A stretch of 64,000 bases of DNA from Curtobacterium sp. BH-2-1-1 (GTDB lineage Bacteria > Actinomycetota > Actinomycetes > Actinomycetales > Microbacteriaceae). A program made the position numbers and the translations under genes. The stretch lies in assembly GCF_001806325.1 (NCBI RefSeq), contig NZ_CP017580.1, forward strand, positions 1 to 64,000, written 5' to 3'. This document shows, piece after piece, positions 47,361 to 59,520 of the stretch (the stretch's first letter is position 1; every line of letters begins with the position of its first letter). The notes beneath the pieces are model-generated. The model ran no database searches and was not told where the DNA came from. It saw only the letters and a program-made list of their open reading frames with translations.

Positions 47361-48806
47361 TCAGTCGCGCACGTAGGCCGGAGCGGCCTCGGCGTGGGCG
47401 TCGCCCACGCGGTGCACGCGCAGGTCGTTCGTCGACCCCTCGATGCCGGGAGGGGAACCGGCCGTCACGATGACGCGGTCCCCGGGGGCGGCGAGGCCGT
47501 TCTCGAGGAGGACGTCGTCCACCTGCGAGAAGAGCTCGTCGGTGTGGGTCTTGCGCTCGACGAGGAACGAGCGGACACCCCACGTGAGGGCCATGCGGCG
47601 ACGCGTCGCCTCGTTCGGGGTGAACGCGATGATCGGCAGGCCGTGGCGCAGACGCGACATGCGGCGGGCCGAGTCGCCGGACTCGGTGAACACGCAGAGG
47701 TACGAGGCCTCGGTGAACTCCGCGATCTCGACCGCGGCGAGCGTGATCGCCCCGCCGAGGGTGCGCGGCTTGGTGCCGAGCGGCGCGATGCGCTCGAGGC
47801 CGTGGTCCTCGGTGGACTCGACGATGCGGGCCATCGTGCGGACCGTCTGCACCGGGTACTCGCCGACGCTGGTCTCGCCCGAGAGCATGACCGCGTCCGC
47901 GCCGTCGAGCACGGCGTTCGCGACGTCGGAGGTCTCGGCGCGGGTCGGGATCGGCGACGAGATCATCGACTCGAGCATCTGGGTCGCGACGATGACCGGC
48001 TTCGCCATGCGGCGGGCGAGCTCGACGGCGCGCTTCTGCACGATCGGGACGGCCTCGAGCGGGAGCTCCACACCGAGGTCACCGCGGGCGACCATGATGC
48101 TGTCGAACGCGTCGATGATCTCCTCGAGCGCGTCGACGGCCTGCGGCTTCTCGATCTTCGCGATCACGGGGAGGCGCTTGCCCTCTTCGTCCATGATCTC
48201 GTGCGCACGCTCGACGTCGGCGGCGTTGCGCACGAACGACAGCGCGATGAGGTCGGCGCCCTGGCGGATGCCCCAGCGGAGGTCCGCCTCGTCCTTCTCG
48301 CTGAGCGCGGGGACGTTCACGGCGACGCCGGGCAGGTTGATGCCCTTGTTGTTGGACACAGTGCCGCCGACGACGACCTCGGTGCGGACGCGCACGCCGT
48401 CGGTGTCGAGCACGCGGAGGCGGACCCGGCCGTCGTCGATGAGCAGCGGGTCACCGGGCTTGACGTCCTGCGGGAGGCCTTTGAAGGTCGTGCCGCAGAT
48501 CTCCTTCGAGCCGGGGACGTCCTCGGTGGTGATGGTGAACACGTCGCCGACCGCGAGGTCGTGCGGGCCGTCGGCGAACTTCGCGAGGCGGATCTTCGGA
48601 CCCTGCAGGTCGACGAGGATCGCGACGGGCTTGCCGAGCTCCTCGGCGGCGCGACGGACGTTCTCGTAGTTGGCCTCGTGGACGCTGTAGTCACCGTGGC
48701 TGAGGTTGAGGCGGGCGACGTCGACGCCTGCCTCGATGATCTCCTTGACGGTCTCGTACTCCGACGTTGCCGGTCCGAGCGTCGAAACGATCTTTGCGCG
48801 TCTCAA
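47361..48806 (-). CDS. pyk: Pyruvate kinase
   Basis: Final ATP-forming step of glycolysis. It has 481 residues beginning MRRAKIVSTLGPATS. Substrate-binding residues lie in VARLNLSHGDYSVH. The active-site lysine-containing IIAKIEKPQAVD-like stretch reads LPVIAKIEKPQAVDALEE, and IMVARGDLGVELPLE and LDGADAVMLSGETSVGEYP follow. The start is TTG (48804-48806) with AAGGA upstream, the same unusual choice as in gap. It lies 140 nt after gltD, separated by a hairpin. Confidence 0.97.
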   Translation of the reverse strand: MRRAKIVSTLGPATSEYETVKEIIEAGVDVARLNLSHGDYSVHEANYENVRRAAEELGKPVAILVDLQGPKIRLAKFADGPHDLAVGDVFTITTEDVPGSKEICGTTFKGLPQDVKPGDPLLIDDGRVRLRVLDTDGVRVRTEVVVGGTVSNNKGINLPGVAVNVPALSEKDEADLRWGIRQGADLIALSFVRNAADVERAHEIMDEEGKRLPVIAKIEKPQAVDALEEIIDAFDSIMVARGDLGVELPLEAVPIVQKRAVELARRMAKPVIVATQMLESMISSPIPTRAETSDVANAVLDGADAVMLSGETSVGEYPVQTVRTMARIVESTEDHGLERIAPLGTKPRTLGGAITLAAVEIAEFTEASYLCVFTESGDSARRMSRLRHGLPIIAFTPNEATRRRMALTWGVRSFLVERKTHTDELFSQVDDVLLENGLAAPGDRVIVTAGSPPGIEGSTNDLRVHRVGDAHAEAAPAYVRD

Positions 48807-48872
48807 TGGATTCCTTCGTGGTGGTGGATGGTGCTTGGGTTTCCGCGCTGTGGGGCCGCGCGGAACGAAGCG

Positions 48873-48906
48873 AGGCCACCAGCACCCTATCGAGTGCCGG
48901 TGGCCT
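48873..48906 (-). terminator. Hairpin terminator after gltD
   Basis: AGGCCACCAGCAC (48873-48885) pairs with GTGCCGGTGGCCT (48894-48906) with one wobble or mismatch and an 8-nt loop. It starts 40 nt past the gltD stop and is followed on the minus strand by CTTCGTTC. Confidence 0.7.
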
Positions 48907-48946
48907 GTCGCTCACTGCTGGGTGGGCATCGGGTGGACGTCCATCG

Positions 48947-50404
48947 TCAGACCGAGATCGCCCGGTCGGTCGCCTTGACCGGAGCCGGGAGGATCGTCGA
49001 GCCCTCGAGGTACTCGTCGACCTTCGCGGCGGCGGCCCGGCCCTCGGCGATCGCCCACACGATGAGCGACTGCCCACGACCGGCGTCGCCCGCGACGAAG
49101 ACGCCCGGCTCGTTGGTCGTGTAGTCGGCCTGGCGGGCGACGGCACCGGAGACCGTCACGGGCAGTCCGAGCTGCGGCGCCAGCGTGTCGGTCTCGGGAC
49201 CGGTGAAGCCCATGGCGACGAGGACGAGGTCCGCGGGGATCTCGCGTTCGCTGCCGGCCTTCGGGACACGGCGGCCGTCGAGGTACTCGGTCTCGGCGAC
49301 GCGCAGCGCCCGGACCTCGCCGGCCTCGTTCGCGAGGAACTCGACGGTGGACGCGAGGTAGTGGCGTTCGCCGCCCTCTTCATGGGCGCTCGTGACCTCG
49401 AACACGGTCGGGAACATCGGCCACGGCTGCTCGGACGGACGCTCCAGCGGCGGCTGCTTGCCGATCGCGAGGTTCGTCACGCTGAGCGCACCCTGCCGGT
49501 GGGCGGTCCCGATGCAGTCCGCACCGGTGTCGCCGCCGCCGATGACGACGACGTGCTTGCCCTCGGCCGTGACCTGGTTGTCGACGGTCGTGCCGGCGTT
49601 CGCCTTGTTCTGCTGCACGAGGTAGTCCATCGCGAAGTGCACGCCGGCGAGGTCGCGCCCCGGGATCGGCAGGTCGCGCGGGACCGTGGCGCCGGTGGCG
49701 ACGACGACCGCGTCGTACCGGGACTTCAGGTCGTCCCAGGTGATGTCGCGCCCGATCTCGACGCCCGCACGGAAGCGGGTGCCCTCGGCCTGCATCTGGG
49801 CGAGCCGCGCGTCGATCTGACGCTTCTCCATCTTGAAGTCCGGGATGCCGTAGCGGAGCAGACCACCGATGCGGTCGTCGCGCTCGTACACCGCGACGGT
49901 GTGGCCGGCGCGGGTCAGCTGCTGTGCGGCGGCGAGCCCGGCAGGACCGGACCCGACCACCGCGACGGTCTTGCCGGTCAGGCGCTCCGGCGGGTGGGGC
50001 GCGACCCAGCCGTTCTGGAACGCCTCGTCGATGATCGAGACCTCGACCTGCTTGATCGTCACCGGCGGCTGGTTGATGCCGAGCACGCAGGACGCCTCGC
50101 ACGGTGCCGGGCAGAGCCGACCCGTGAACTCCGGGAAGTTGTTCGTCGCGTGGAGTCGCTCGATCGCCTGCCGGCCCTCGCCGCGCCAGGTGAGGTCGTT
50201 CCACTCGGGGATGAGGTTGCCGAGCGGGCACCCCTGGTGGCAGAACGGGACGCCGCAGTCCATGCAGCGTCCGGCCTGTCGCTTGAGCGCGCCGGACTCC
50301 TGCTGCTCGTAGACCTCTTTCCAGTCCATGAGCCGCACGGGTACGGGTCGTCGGGCCGGGAGCTCGCGCTCCTGGACCTTCAGGAATCCCTTGGGGTCAG
50401 CCAC
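48947..50404 (-). CDS. gltD: Glutamate synthase, small (beta) subunit
   Basis: Passes electrons from NADPH via FAD and Fe-S centres to GltB. It has 485 residues. Cysteines in [20 protein letters not shown] and [16 protein letters not shown] form two 4Fe-4S sites. The FAD motif is [15 protein letters not shown] and the NADPH motif is [14 protein letters not shown]. The GTG start overlaps gltB by 8 nt, so the subunits are translated together. Confidence 0.97.
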   Translation of the reverse strand: MADPKGFLKVQERELPARRPVPVRLMDWKEVYEQQESGALKRQAGRCMDCGVPFCHQGCPLGNLIPEWNDLTWRGEGRQAIERLHATNNFPEFTGRLCPAPCEASCVLGINQPPVTIKQVEVSIIDEAFQNGWVAPHPPERLTGKTVAVVGSGPAGLAAAQQLTRAGHTVAVYERDDRIGGLLRYGIPDFKMEKRQIDARLAQMQAEGTRFRAGVEIGRDITWDDLKSRYDAVVVATGATVPRDLPIPGRDLAGVHFAMDYLVQQNKANAGTTVDNQVTAEGKHVVVIGGGDTGADCIGTAHRQGALSVTNLAIGKQPPLERPSEQPWPMFPTVFEVTSAHEEGGERHYLASTVEFLANEAGEVRALRVAETEYLDGRRVPKAGSEREIPADLVLVAMGFTGPETDTLAPQLGLPVTVSGAVARQADYTTNEPGVFVAGDAGRGQSLIVWAIAEGRAAAAKVDEYLEGSTILPAPVKATDRAISV

Positions 50405-53400
50405 CGGTCACCTCCAGAATGCGGTTCCAGACGACGTCGCCGTCCGGGTCGAGGCCCTCGTCGACGGCCTGCTGTCGAGTCTCGAGCACGGCCGCGTAGT
50501 CCCGCGGCAGCACCTTGACGAAGTCGCTCAGGTCACCGGACTCGAGCAGTTCGCTCGCGAGGGTCGACCCGGTCTCGGCGGCGTGCCGCGCGAGCAGGTC
50601 GTTCACGATCTCGACGTCGGCGCTGTCGAGCGGCTCGAGCCGGAGTTCACCGGACGCGAGCGAGTCGGTGTTCACGTGCTCTTCCCGCAGGCCGCGGACG
50701 TACGCGGTCCCGCCGGACATGCCGGCACCGAGGTTCCGACCCGTCTCGCCGAGGATCAGGGCGAGCCCACCGGTCATGTACTCGAGCGCGTGGTCCCCCA
50801 CGCCCTCGACGACGGCGGTCGCACCGGAGTTGCGCACCAGGAAGCGTTCGCCCACGATGCCGCGGATGAACATGCTGCCCTGGGTCGCGCCGTAGCCGAT
50901 GACGTTGCCGGCGATGACGTTCTGCGCGGGGTCGAAGCCACTGCCCGCGTCGGGACGCACGACGATCTCGCCGCCGGACAGCCCCTTGCCGACGTAGTCG
51001 TTGCTGTCCCCGACCAGGCGGAGCGTGATGCCCGCCGGCAGGAACGCACCGAGCGACTGCCCGGCGGAACCGCGCAACGTCACGTCGATCGACCCCGACG
51101 GCAGGCCGTTCTCGCCGTGGCGGAGCGTGACCTCGTGGCCGAGCATCGTGCCGACCGCGCGCTCCGTGTTCCGGATCGGCAGGTCGAGCGCGATCGTCCC
51201 GCCGTGCTCGAGGACGTCGGCCGTCTGCTGGATGAGCTGCACGTCGAAGTGCTGCTCCAGCTCGTGGTCCTGGTCGCGCTGGTGCCGGCGGGGCTCGTCG
51301 GCGTCGAACCGCGGTCCCTTGAGCACGGGCTCGAGGTCGAGGCCGGACGCCTTCCAGTGCTCGACCGCGCGGTCGACGTCGAGGGCGTCGGCGTGGCCGA
51401 TCGCCTCTTCGAGGGACCGGAAGCCGAGCTCGGCGAGGAGCTCGCGGACCTCTTGCGCGATGAACTCGAAGAAGTTCACGACGAACTCCGGCTTGCCGCT
51501 GAAGCGCTTGCGGAGCTCGGGGTTCTGGGTCGCGATGCCGACCGGGCACGTGTCGAGGTGGCACACCCGCATGAGGATGCAGCCCTCGACCACGAGCGGC
51601 GCGGTCGCGAAGCCGTACTCCTCGGCGCCGAGCAGCGCGGCCACGACGACGTCACGGCCGGTCTTCATCTGCCCGTCGACCTGCACGACGACGCGGTCGC
51701 GCATGCCGTTGAGCATGAGCGTCTGCTGCGTCTCGGCGAGGCCGATCTCCCACGGGGTGCCCGCGTGCTTGAGCGAGTTCAGCGGCGACGCACCGGTCCC
51801 GCCGTCGTGTCCGGAGACCAGGACGACGTCGGCGAGGGCCTTCGTCACACCGGCGGCCACGGCCCCGATGCCCGACTGGCTCACGAGCTTCACGTGGACG
51901 CGTGCGGACGGGTTCGCCCGCTTGACGTCGAAGATCAGCTGCTTGAGGTCCTCGATCGAGTAGATGTCGTGGTGCGGCGGCGGCGAGATCAGGCCGACAC
52001 CCGCGGTCGCGTGCCGGGTGCGGGCCACCCACGGGTACACCTTGGTCGGGGGCAGCTGCCCGCCCTCGCCCGGCTTCGCACCCTGCGCCATCTTCAGCTG
52101 GATGTCGGTCGCGTGCGTCAGGTACATGCTCGTGACGCCGAACCGCCCGGACGCGACCTGCTTGATCGCGCTCCGACGCTCGGGGTCGAGCAGGCGGTCG
52201 ACGTCCTCGCCGCCCTCGCCCGTGTTCGACCGGCCGCCGAGACGGTTCATCGCGATCGCGAGCGTCTCGTGGGCTTCCTTCGAGATGGAACCGTAGGACA
52301 TCGCACCGGTGTTGAACCGCTTGACGATCGACTCGATCGGCTCGACCTCGTCGAGCGGGACCGGCTTGCGGGCACCCTGCGCGAAGCGGAAGAGGCCGCG
52401 GAGCGTCATCAGCTGCTCGGACTGGTCGTCGACCGCCTGCGAGTACTCGCGGAAGATGTCGTAGCGACGGGAGCGCGTCGCGTGCTGCAGCCGGAACACG
52501 GTGTCCGGGTTGAAGAGGTGCGGCGGGCCTTCGCGACGCCACTGGTACTCGCCGCCGGTCTGCAGGCGCTCGTGCGAGAGGACAGCGCCGTCCTGCGGGT
52601 ACGCCTGGGCGTGCCGCTCGGCGTTCTCCTTCGCGATGACCTCGATGCCGACGCCGCCGAGGATCGACGAGGTCCCGGTGAAGTACCGGTCGACGAACTC
52701 CTGGCTGAGCCCAACGGCCTCGAACGCCTGCGCGCCGGCGTAGCTCGACACCGTCGAGATGCCCATCTTCGACATGATCTTCAGCACGCCCTTGCCGAGC
52801 GCCTTGATCACGTTCTTGACGGCCTGCTCCGGCGTGATGCCGCTGATCATGCCCTGGCGGACGAGGATCTCGCAGGTCTCCATCGCGAGGTACGGGTTGA
52901 TGGCCGACGCGCCGTAGCCGATGAGGGTCGCGACGTGGTGGACCTCGCGCACGTCACCGGCCTCGACGATGAGCCCGACCTTCATGCGCTGCTCGGTGCG
53001 GATCAGGTGGTGGTGCACGGCGGCGAGCAGCAGCAGGCTGGGCACCGGTGCCTGTTCGGCGTTGCCGTCGCGGTCGGACAGCACGATGAACTGCTTGCCG
53101 GCTTCGATCGCCGCGTCGACCTCGTCGCAGACCGCGGCGATGCGCTTCTGCATGGCCTTCTTGCCGGCGTCGACGCGGTACAGGCCCTTGATCGTCACGG
53201 TCAGGTGGCGACCGGACTCGGTCTCGAAGTGCTGGATCTTAGCGAGCTCGTCGTTGTCGATCACGGGGAAGTCGAGCGTGATCTGCTTCGCGTGCTCGGG
53301 GCCGGCGCTCAGGAGGTTGCGCTCCGGACCGAGTCCCATGCCCATCGAGGTGATGACCTGCTCGCGGATCGAGTCGAGCGGCGGGTTCGTCACCTGGGCG

Positions 53401-54995
53401 AACTGCTGGGTGAAGTAGTCGAAGAGCAGCCGGGGACGCTGGGACAGCACCGCGATCGGCGTGTCCGAGCCCATCGCCCCGAGCGGCTCCGCTCCGGTCT
53501 GCGCCATCGGACGCAGCAGGATGCGGACCTCTTCCTCGGTGTAGCCGAAGGCGCGCTGCCGACGGGTCACCGAAGCGGGCGTGTGCACGATGTGCTCGCG
53601 GTCCGGCAGGTCACCGAGGTTGATCCGGCCGCCGTCGAGCCACTCGCCCCACGGGCCGGACGTGGCCAGCTCGCGCTTGACCTCGTCGTCCTCGATGATG
53701 CGACCGGCCTCGGTGTCGACGAGGAACATCCGGCCGGGACGGAGCCGGCCCTTCCGCACGACCTTGTCGGCCGGCACGTCGATGACGCCCGTCTCGGAGC
53801 CCATGACGATCAGGCCGTCGTCGGTCACCAGGAAGCGACCGGGGCGCAGGCCGTTGCGGTCGAGGGTGGCGCCGACGAGCGTGCCGTCGGTGAACGTGAT
53901 GGCTGCCGGGCCGTCCCACGGCTCCATGAGCATCGAGTGGTACTCGTAGAACGCCCGGAGCTCGGGGTCCATCCCGACCTGGTTCTCCCACGCTTCAGGG
54001 ACCATCATCGACACCGCGTGCGGCAGCGACCGGCCGGTGAGCGTCAGGAGCTCGAGCACCTCGTCGAAGGACGCCGAGTCGCTGGCGCCCGGGCTGACGA
54101 TCGGCAGCAGGGGCGCCATGTCGCCGAGCAGTTCGCTCTGCAGCTGCGACTGCCGGGCCCGCATCCAGTTGCGGTTGCCACGGACGGTGTTGATCTCACC
54201 GTTGTGCGCGAGCGTGCGGAACGGCTGCGCGAGCGGCCACGAGGGGAACGTGTTCGTGGAGTAGCGGGAGTGCACGATCGCGAGCTTCGACGCGAAGCGC
54301 TCGTCGCTGAGGTCCGGGTAGAACGGCTCGAGCTGGAGCGTCGTGACCATGCCCTTGTAGACCATGGTCCGGCTCGACAGCGACATGAAGTAGACCTCGG
54401 TGTCGTGCTCGGCACGCTTCCGGAGGCGGAAGGCCTGGCGGTCGAGCGCGACGCCGCTCCACGACGCACCGTGCACGTCGTGTCGGATCGAGGCGACGAA
54501 GAGCTGCTCGAACGCGGGCATCGCCGCACGGGCCAGGGTGCCGAGGACCTCGGGTCGGACGGGGACCTCGCGCCAACCGAGGACGCGCAGGCCCTCTTCA
54601 CGCGCGAGTCGCTCGACAGCGCCCTTCACCGCGTGGCGGTCGTCCTCGTCGACGGGCAGGTACGCGGTACCGACCGCGTACTCCCCCGCTGCTGGAAGGT
54701 CGAAGGACACCTCGGCGCGGAAGAACTCGTCGGGCACCTGGCAGAGGATGCCCGCACCGTCACCGGTCCCGGCGTCCGAACCGACCGCGCCCCGGTGTTC
54801 GAGGTTGCGCAGCGCACCGAGGGCGGCGTCGACGATGTCGTGCCCGGCCGTGCCGCGGAGCGTCGCGACCATCGCCAGGCCGCACGCGTCCTTCTCGTTC
54901 GCCGGGTCGTACATGCCCGTGGCGTCCGGGATCGCGGAGAACCGACGGTGCGGCGGCACGAGTGCCGCCGGGGACTGGGGTGGCTGGAGCGCCAT
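50397..54995 (-). CDS. gltB: Glutamate synthase, large (alpha) subunit
   Basis: Makes two glutamates from 2-oxoglutarate and glutamine. It has 1532 residues. The N-terminal class II glutaminase is preceded by a 37-residue propeptide; the nucleophile is C38 in [11 protein letters not shown]. The FMN-binding synthase domain has [19 protein letters not shown], and the 3Fe-4S cluster cysteines lie in [20 protein letters not shown]. The GXGXG beta-helix domain forms the C-terminus. The start [20 protein letters not shown] is one of the few possible. An inverted repeat lies ~170-190 nt upstream. Confidence 0.97.
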   Translation of the reverse strand: MALQPPQSPAALVPPHRRFSAIPDATGMYDPANEKDACGLAMVATLRGTAGHDIVDAALGALRNLEHRGAVGSDAGTGDGAGILCQVPDEFFRAEVSFDLPAAGEYAVGTAYLPVDEDDRHAVKGAVERLAREEGLRVLGWREVPVRPEVLGTLARAAMPAFEQLFVASIRHDVHGASWSGVALDRQAFRLRKRAEHDTEVYFMSLSSRTMVYKGMVTTLQLEPFYPDLSDERFASKLAIVHSRYSTNTFPSWPLAQPFRTLAHNGEINTVRGNRNWMRARQSQLQSELLGDMAPLLPIVSPGASDSASFDEVLELLTLTGRSLPHAVSMMVPEAWENQVGMDPELRAFYEYHSMLMEPWDGPAAITFTDGTLVGATLDRNGLRPGRFLVTDDGLIVMGSETGVIDVPADKVVRKGRLRPGRMFLVDTEAGRIIEDDEVKRELATSGPWGEWLDGGRINLGDLPDREHIVHTPASVTRRQRAFGYTEEEVRILLRPMAQTGAEPLGAMGSDTPIAVLSQRPRLLFDYFTQQFAQVTNPPLDSIREQVITSMGMGLGPERNLLSAGPEHAKQITLDFPVIDNDELAKIQHFETESGRHLTVTIKGLYRVDAGKKAMQKRIAAVCDEVDAAIEAGKQFIVLSDRDGNAEQAPVPSLLLLAAVHHHLIRTEQRMKVGLIVEAGDVREVHHVATLIGYGASAINPYLAMETCEILVRQGMISGITPEQAVKNVIKALGKGVLKIMSKMGISTVSSYAGAQAFEAVGLSQEFVDRYFTGTSSILGGVGIEVIAKENAERHAQAYPQDGAVLSHERLQTGGEYQWRREGPPHLFNPDTVFRLQHATRSRRYDIFREYSQAVDDQSEQLMTLRGLFRFAQGARKPVPLDEVEPIESIVKRFNTGAMSYGSISKEAHETLAIAMNRLGGRSNTGEGGEDVDRLLDPERRSAIKQVASGRFGVTSMYLTHATDIQLKMAQGAKPGEGGQLPPTKVYPWVARTRHATAGVGLISPPPHHDIYSIEDLKQLIFDVKRANPSARVHVKLVSQSGIGAVAAGVTKALADVVLVSGHDGGTGASPLNSLKHAGTPWEIGLAETQQTLMLNGMRDRVVVQVDGQMKTGRDVVVAALLGAEEYGFATAPLVVEGCILMRVCHLDTCPVGIATQNPELRKRFSGKPEFVVNFFEFIAQEVRELLAELGFRSLEEAIGHADALDVDRAVEHWKASGLDLEPVLKGPRFDADEPRRHQRDQDHELEQHFDVQLIQQTADVLEHGGTIALDLPIRNTERAVGTMLGHEVTLRHGENGLPSGSIDVTLRGSAGQSLGAFLPAGITLRLVGDSNDYVGKGLSGGEIVVRPDAGSGFDPAQNVIAGNVIGYGATQGSMFIRGIVGERFLVRNSGATAVVEGVGDHALEYMTGGLALILGETGRNLGAGMSGGTAYVRGLREEHVNTDSLASGELRLEPLDSADVEIVNDLLARHAAETGSTLASELLESGDLSDFVKVLPRDYAAVLETRQQAVDEGLDPDGDVVWNRILEVTGG

Positions 54996-55163
54996 GGGGA
55001 ACCGTCCTCACGAGGAAGTGGAACAGGGACAGCGGTGGCCCGGTGGTGCGTTCCGCCCAAATGGGCGGGACTGGTGCCCGTGCCCGCCGTCAGTGAGTTG
55101 CCCTGGCGGCGTGCGAGGTGTCGGACCCGCTTGTGGTGGGTCCGGGAGGTGCTGCTGACAGTC

Positions 55164-55185
55164 GTGACCGATCGGGATCAGTCAC
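55164..55185. promoter_or_regulatory. Imperfect inverted repeat upstream of gltB
   Basis: GTGACCGATCG followed by GGATCAGTCAC form an 11-bp inverted repeat with two mismatched positions. It is located between lgt and gltB, 169-190 nt from the gltB start. The half-sites GTGAC recall the GTnAC element of the nitrogen regulator GlnR, but the spacing differs from the known GlnR box. A regulator site for gltBD is possible. Confidence 0.3.
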
Positions 55186-55201
55186 GCAGGAGGGGTGCTT
55201 C

Positions 55202-56200
55202 CTACGCGCGGCCAGCGGTGCTGCTGGTGACCGGATCGGAGTCGGTGACGGCCGCCGGAGCGTCGTCGTCGGACTCTGACCAGGTGTCGTCCGAGTCTAC
55301 CCCGGACTTCGAGCGGGGCTCGCGACCGGGCAGGTACGGACTCGGCTCCTTGCCGAGGTGCCGCTTGGACTGCACGAGGAAGATGATGATGCCGAGCAGG
55401 ATCGCCGCGAAGGACATCCACACGTTCGTCCGGATGCCGAAGAACGTCTCGCTCGTGTCGACGCGGATGGACTCGAGGACCGAGCGACCGATGCCGTACC
55501 AGATCAGGTAGAGCGACAGGACCTTGCCCCACTGCAGGCGGAACTTCTTGTCGAGCAGCAGGATCACGACGACGCCGACGACGTTCCAGATGATCTCGTA
55601 GAGGAACGTCGGGTGGAAGAGCGTGCCCTCGGGCAGGCCCTTCGGGAACGCCGCGTTCGACGACTCGATCTGCAGGCCCCACGGCAGGCTGGTCGGCATG
55701 CCGAAGAGCTCGTGGTTGAAGTAGTTGCCGAGGCGACCGAACGCCTGGGCGAGCAGCACGCCCGGCACGACGGCGTCGATGAACGCGGTGAACCGCAGGC
55801 CGACCTGGCGGCAGCCGATGTAGGCGCCGACCGAACCGAGTATGAGCGCGCCGAAGATCGCGAGGCCGCCCTCCCAGATGTAGAGGAAGGACAGCGGGTC
55901 GCGCCCGGGACCGAAGTAGTCGCTGACGTGCGTGAACACGTGGAACAGGCGACCGCCGATGATCCCGGCGGGGACGGCCCAGATCGCGATGTCGATGATG
56001 ATCCAGCGCTCGACGCCGCGCGCGTTGAGCCGGCGGTTCGCGAGAATGACGGCGGCGACGATCCCGAGCAGGATGCAGATCGCGTAGGCGTGGATGCGGA
56101 AGTCGAGCGGCAGCGACCAACCGAACGCGTCGCGCAGCCAGGCGGTCAGGTCGAAGTACTGCCACGCGGTGCTCGGGCTCGGGATGCTCAGGAGGGGCAT
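55202..56200 (-). CDS. lgt: Phosphatidylglycerol:prolipoprotein diacylglyceryl transferase
   Basis: Adds diacylglycerol to the lipobox cysteine of prolipoproteins at the outer face of the cytoplasmic membrane. It has 332 residues with about seven membrane segments. The signature is AQAFGRLGNYFNHELFG, with the essential arginine, asparagine and glutamate. The HGG-like GGLAIFGALI region precedes it. The C-terminal ~40 residues are acidic (SDDTWSESDDDAP). Following trpA is the usual actinobacterial order. Between trpA and lgt lies a repeat element, so lgt probably has a separate promoter. Confidence 0.96.
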   Translation of the reverse strand: MPLLSIPSPSTAWQYFDLTAWLRDAFGWSLPLDFRIHAYAICILLGIVAAVILANRRLNARGVERWIIIDIAIWAVPAGIIGGRLFHVFTHVSDYFGPGRDPLSFLYIWEGGLAIFGALILGSVGAYIGCRQVGLRFTAFIDAVVPGVLLAQAFGRLGNYFNHELFGMPTSLPWGLQIESSNAAFPKGLPEGTLFHPTFLYEIIWNVVGVVVILLLDKKFRLQWGKVLSLYLIWYGIGRSVLESIRVDTSETFFGIRTNVWMSFAAILLGIIIFLVQSKRHLGKEPSPYLPGREPRSKSGVDSDDTWSESDDDAPAAVTDSDPVTSSTAGRA

Positions 56201-56327
56201 GGAGGTGCTGTCGCCTTTCGGTGCTGGCTGGGCGCGGTGCCGACGTGCCGTCGGCCCCGCTCACTGTAGCGCGGGAGGTGCGTACGTCAGGAACCGAGGG
56301 CCCGGTCCTGTGGAAACTGTGACCGAC

Positions 56328-56410
56328 GGGAGGCGCGGTGCGGGGCGGACGCGTCGCTCACCCACACCGCGGTGCAGGTGGGCCGACGGGGTCGCCGGCA
56401 CCGCGCCTCC
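56328..56410. repeat. Dispersed GGAGGCGCGG palindrome, copy 8 (long loop)
   Basis: GGGAGGCGCGGTGC (56328-56341) pairs with GCACCGCGCCTCC (56398-56410) around a loop of about 56 nt, which holds a second hairpin CACCCACACCGCGGTGCAGGTG. It begins 6 nt beyond the trpA stop and lies upstream of lgt. The long loop suggests either an insertion inside a normal copy or two nested elements. Confidence 0.75.
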
Positions 56411-56416
56411 TGGACG

Positions 56417-57207
56417 TCAGCGGCGCTGCGCGCCGGAGGTGAGGTCGGCTGCCCGGTCGGCCACGCCCTGCACGCCGAGGTCCGCCAGGGCCCGGACGAA
56501 GGCGGAGCCGATGATGGCGCCGTCGGCGTACTCGAGGACCTCGCCGACCTGCTCCGCCGTCGAGATGCCGAGACCGACGCACGTGCGCTCGACCCCGGCG
56601 TCGCGGAGCCGCGACACGACGGTGCGCGCTGCGACGTCGACGCCCTCGCGCGCGCCGGTGACGCCCATGGTGGAGACGGCGTAGACGAACCCGCGGCTGG
56701 ACCGGACCGCCTGCTGCATGCGCGTGTCCGACGAGGACGGGGCTGCGAGGAACACCCGGTCCAGGCCGGTGCGCTCCGACTCGCGGATCCACTCGGCGCC
56801 CTCGTCGGGGATGAGGTCCGGCGTGATGAGCCCGGCGGCACCCGCGGCGACGAGGTCGTCGGCGAACCGCTCGACGCCGTACCGGAGCACCGGGTTCCAG
56901 TAGGTCATCACGAGCACGGGCACGTTCGCCCGCTCGGTGATCTGGTGCACGGCGTCGAAGACCTGCGCGACGCGGAAGCCGTTCGCCAGGCTCTCCTCTG
57001 CCGCCCGCTGGATGACCGGGCCGTCCATCACCGGGTCGGAGTACGGCAGGCCGAGCTCGATGACGTCGACGCCGTTCTCGGCCAGGGCCACGGCGGCGTC
57101 GACGCTCGTCTGCACGTCGGGGTAGCCGGCGGGCAGGTAGCCGACGACGGCGCCCGCGCGCTCGGCGTTGGCGGTGTCGATCGTCGTCGCGACCGTCTGG
57201 TTCGTGG

Positions 57208-57211
<4 letters not shown>
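56417..57211 (-). CDS. trpA: Tryptophan synthase alpha chain
   Basis: Cleaves indole-3-glycerol phosphate to indole and glyceraldehyde 3-phosphate. It has 264 residues. The catalytic glutamate and aspartate lie in [19 protein letters not shown], and phosphate-binding glycine motifs ([23 protein letters not shown]) close the TIM barrel. GTG start overlapping the trpB stop (GTGA) ensures coupled synthesis of the two subunits. Last gene of the his-trp run before a repeat element. Confidence 0.97.
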
Positions 57212-58422
<1,211 letters not shown>

Positions 58423-58478
58423 GATGGGTCTCCCGGGACACGCCCGGCGAACCGGGCTGGGATGGATGCTGTCGTCGG

Positions 58479-59273
58479 TCAGTCGCGGTCGGCGGCTGCG
58501 ATGAACGACGCGAGTGTGGCAGCGGGGTCGTCGCCCGTCACGAGCGCCTCCCCCACCAGGACGACGTCGGCGCCGGCGGCACGGTAGTGCGCGACGTCGG
58601 CCGGACCGGCGACCGCGGACTCGGCGACGCGCACGACCCCGTCGGGGATCCGGTCGGCGAGCGATCCGAACAGGTCGCGGTCGAGCGAGAAGTCGGTCAG
58701 GTCGCGGGCGTTCACCCCGAGGATCCGCGCTCCGGCGTCGAGCCCGCGTGCGACCTCGTCCGCCGAGTGCGCCTCGACCAGGACGTGCATGCCGAGTTCT
58801 TCCGCCAGGGTGTGGAGCTCGACCAGCTGCTGCTGCTCGAGCGCCGCCACGATGAGCAGGACGACGTCGGCACCGGACGCCCGGGCCTCGATCACCTGGT
58901 ACGGGTCGGCGATGAAGTCCTTGCGGAGGACGGGGACGCCCACCCGGGCCCTGACCGCTTCGAGGTCGGCGAGGCTGCCGAGGAACTTGCGCCCCTCGGT
59001 CAGGACGCTGATCGTCGAGGCACCGCCGCGCTCGTAGTCGGCGGCGAGGGACGCGGGGTCCTCGATCGGAGCCATGGACCCGCGGGACGGGCTGGCACGC
59101 TTGACCTCGGCGAGGATCTTCACCCGGTCGCCGGGGGCCAGGAACGTGAGGGCGTCGAGCGGGGACGCGACGCGGTCCAGGTCGCGTTCGACGTCCGCGT
59201 ACGGACGGTCGACGCGACGGGCCGCGGCGTCCTCGAGCGCGCCCGCGACGAGGGTCTCGAGCACGTTCGGCAT
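58479..59273 (-). CDS. trpC: Indole-3-glycerol-phosphate synthase
   Basis: Ring closure of carboxyphenylaminodeoxyribulose phosphate. It has 264 residues, a single TIM-barrel enzyme not fused to TrpF. The catalytic lysine and glutamate are visible in [13 protein letters not shown] and [40 protein letters not shown] forms the phosphate-binding end. It starts 7 nt after the HGxxPAAW gene. Confidence 0.97.
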   Translation of the reverse strand: MPNVLETLVAGALEDAAARRVDRPYADVERDLDRVASPLDALTFLAPGDRVKILAEVKRASPSRGSMAPIEDPASLAADYERGGASTISVLTEGRKFLGSLADLEAVRARVGVPVLRKDFIADPYQVIEARASGADVVLLIVAALEQQQLVELHTLAEELGMHVLVEAHSADEVARGLDAGARILGVNARDLTDFSLDRDLFGSLADRIPDGVVRVAESAVAGPADVAHYRAAGADVVLVGEALVTGDDPAATLASFIAAADRD

Positions 59274-59280
59274 GCTGGAC

Positions 59281-59520
59281 CTACTCGGAGTGGTGCTTGG
59301 GGACGAACTTCGGGCCGTCGACGCCGTAGCCCGCCTTCTTCATGACGCCACCGACGATGAGGCCGATGAGCACCACGCCGGCGGAGGCCCAGACGCCCCA
59401 CGGCTGGTCGAACCAGAAGAACAGCGTGCCGGCCGCGAATCCGATCAGCATGATCACGACGGCGGTCCAGGCTGCCGGCGAGTGGCCTTCGCCGAGTTCT
59501 GCGGGCTCAGTATTGCTCAC
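59281..59520 (-). CDS. HGxxPAAW family small membrane protein
   Basis: 79 residues with two membrane helices (about 20-37 and 44-61). The eponymous motif reads EGHSPAAWTAVVIM. The C-terminus GVDGPKFVPKHHSE is positively charged. These proteins are found in actinobacterial trp operons, and their function is unknown. The GTG start overlaps the preceding gene's stop by four bases (GTGA). Confidence 0.88.
   Translation of the reverse strand: MSNTEPAELGEGHSPAAWTAVVIMLIGFAAGTLFFWFDQPWGVWASAGVVLIGLIVGGVMKKAGYGVDGPKFVPKHHSE

Noticed and set aside
54996..55201. A riboswitch in the gltB leader
   Set aside because: A few short inverted repeats occur, but no conserved riboswitch core was recognised.
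50328..55511. A 1727-codon open frame on the plus strand
   Set aside because: It is antisense to gltD and gltB, which are certain from motifs; the composition is that of a shadow frame.
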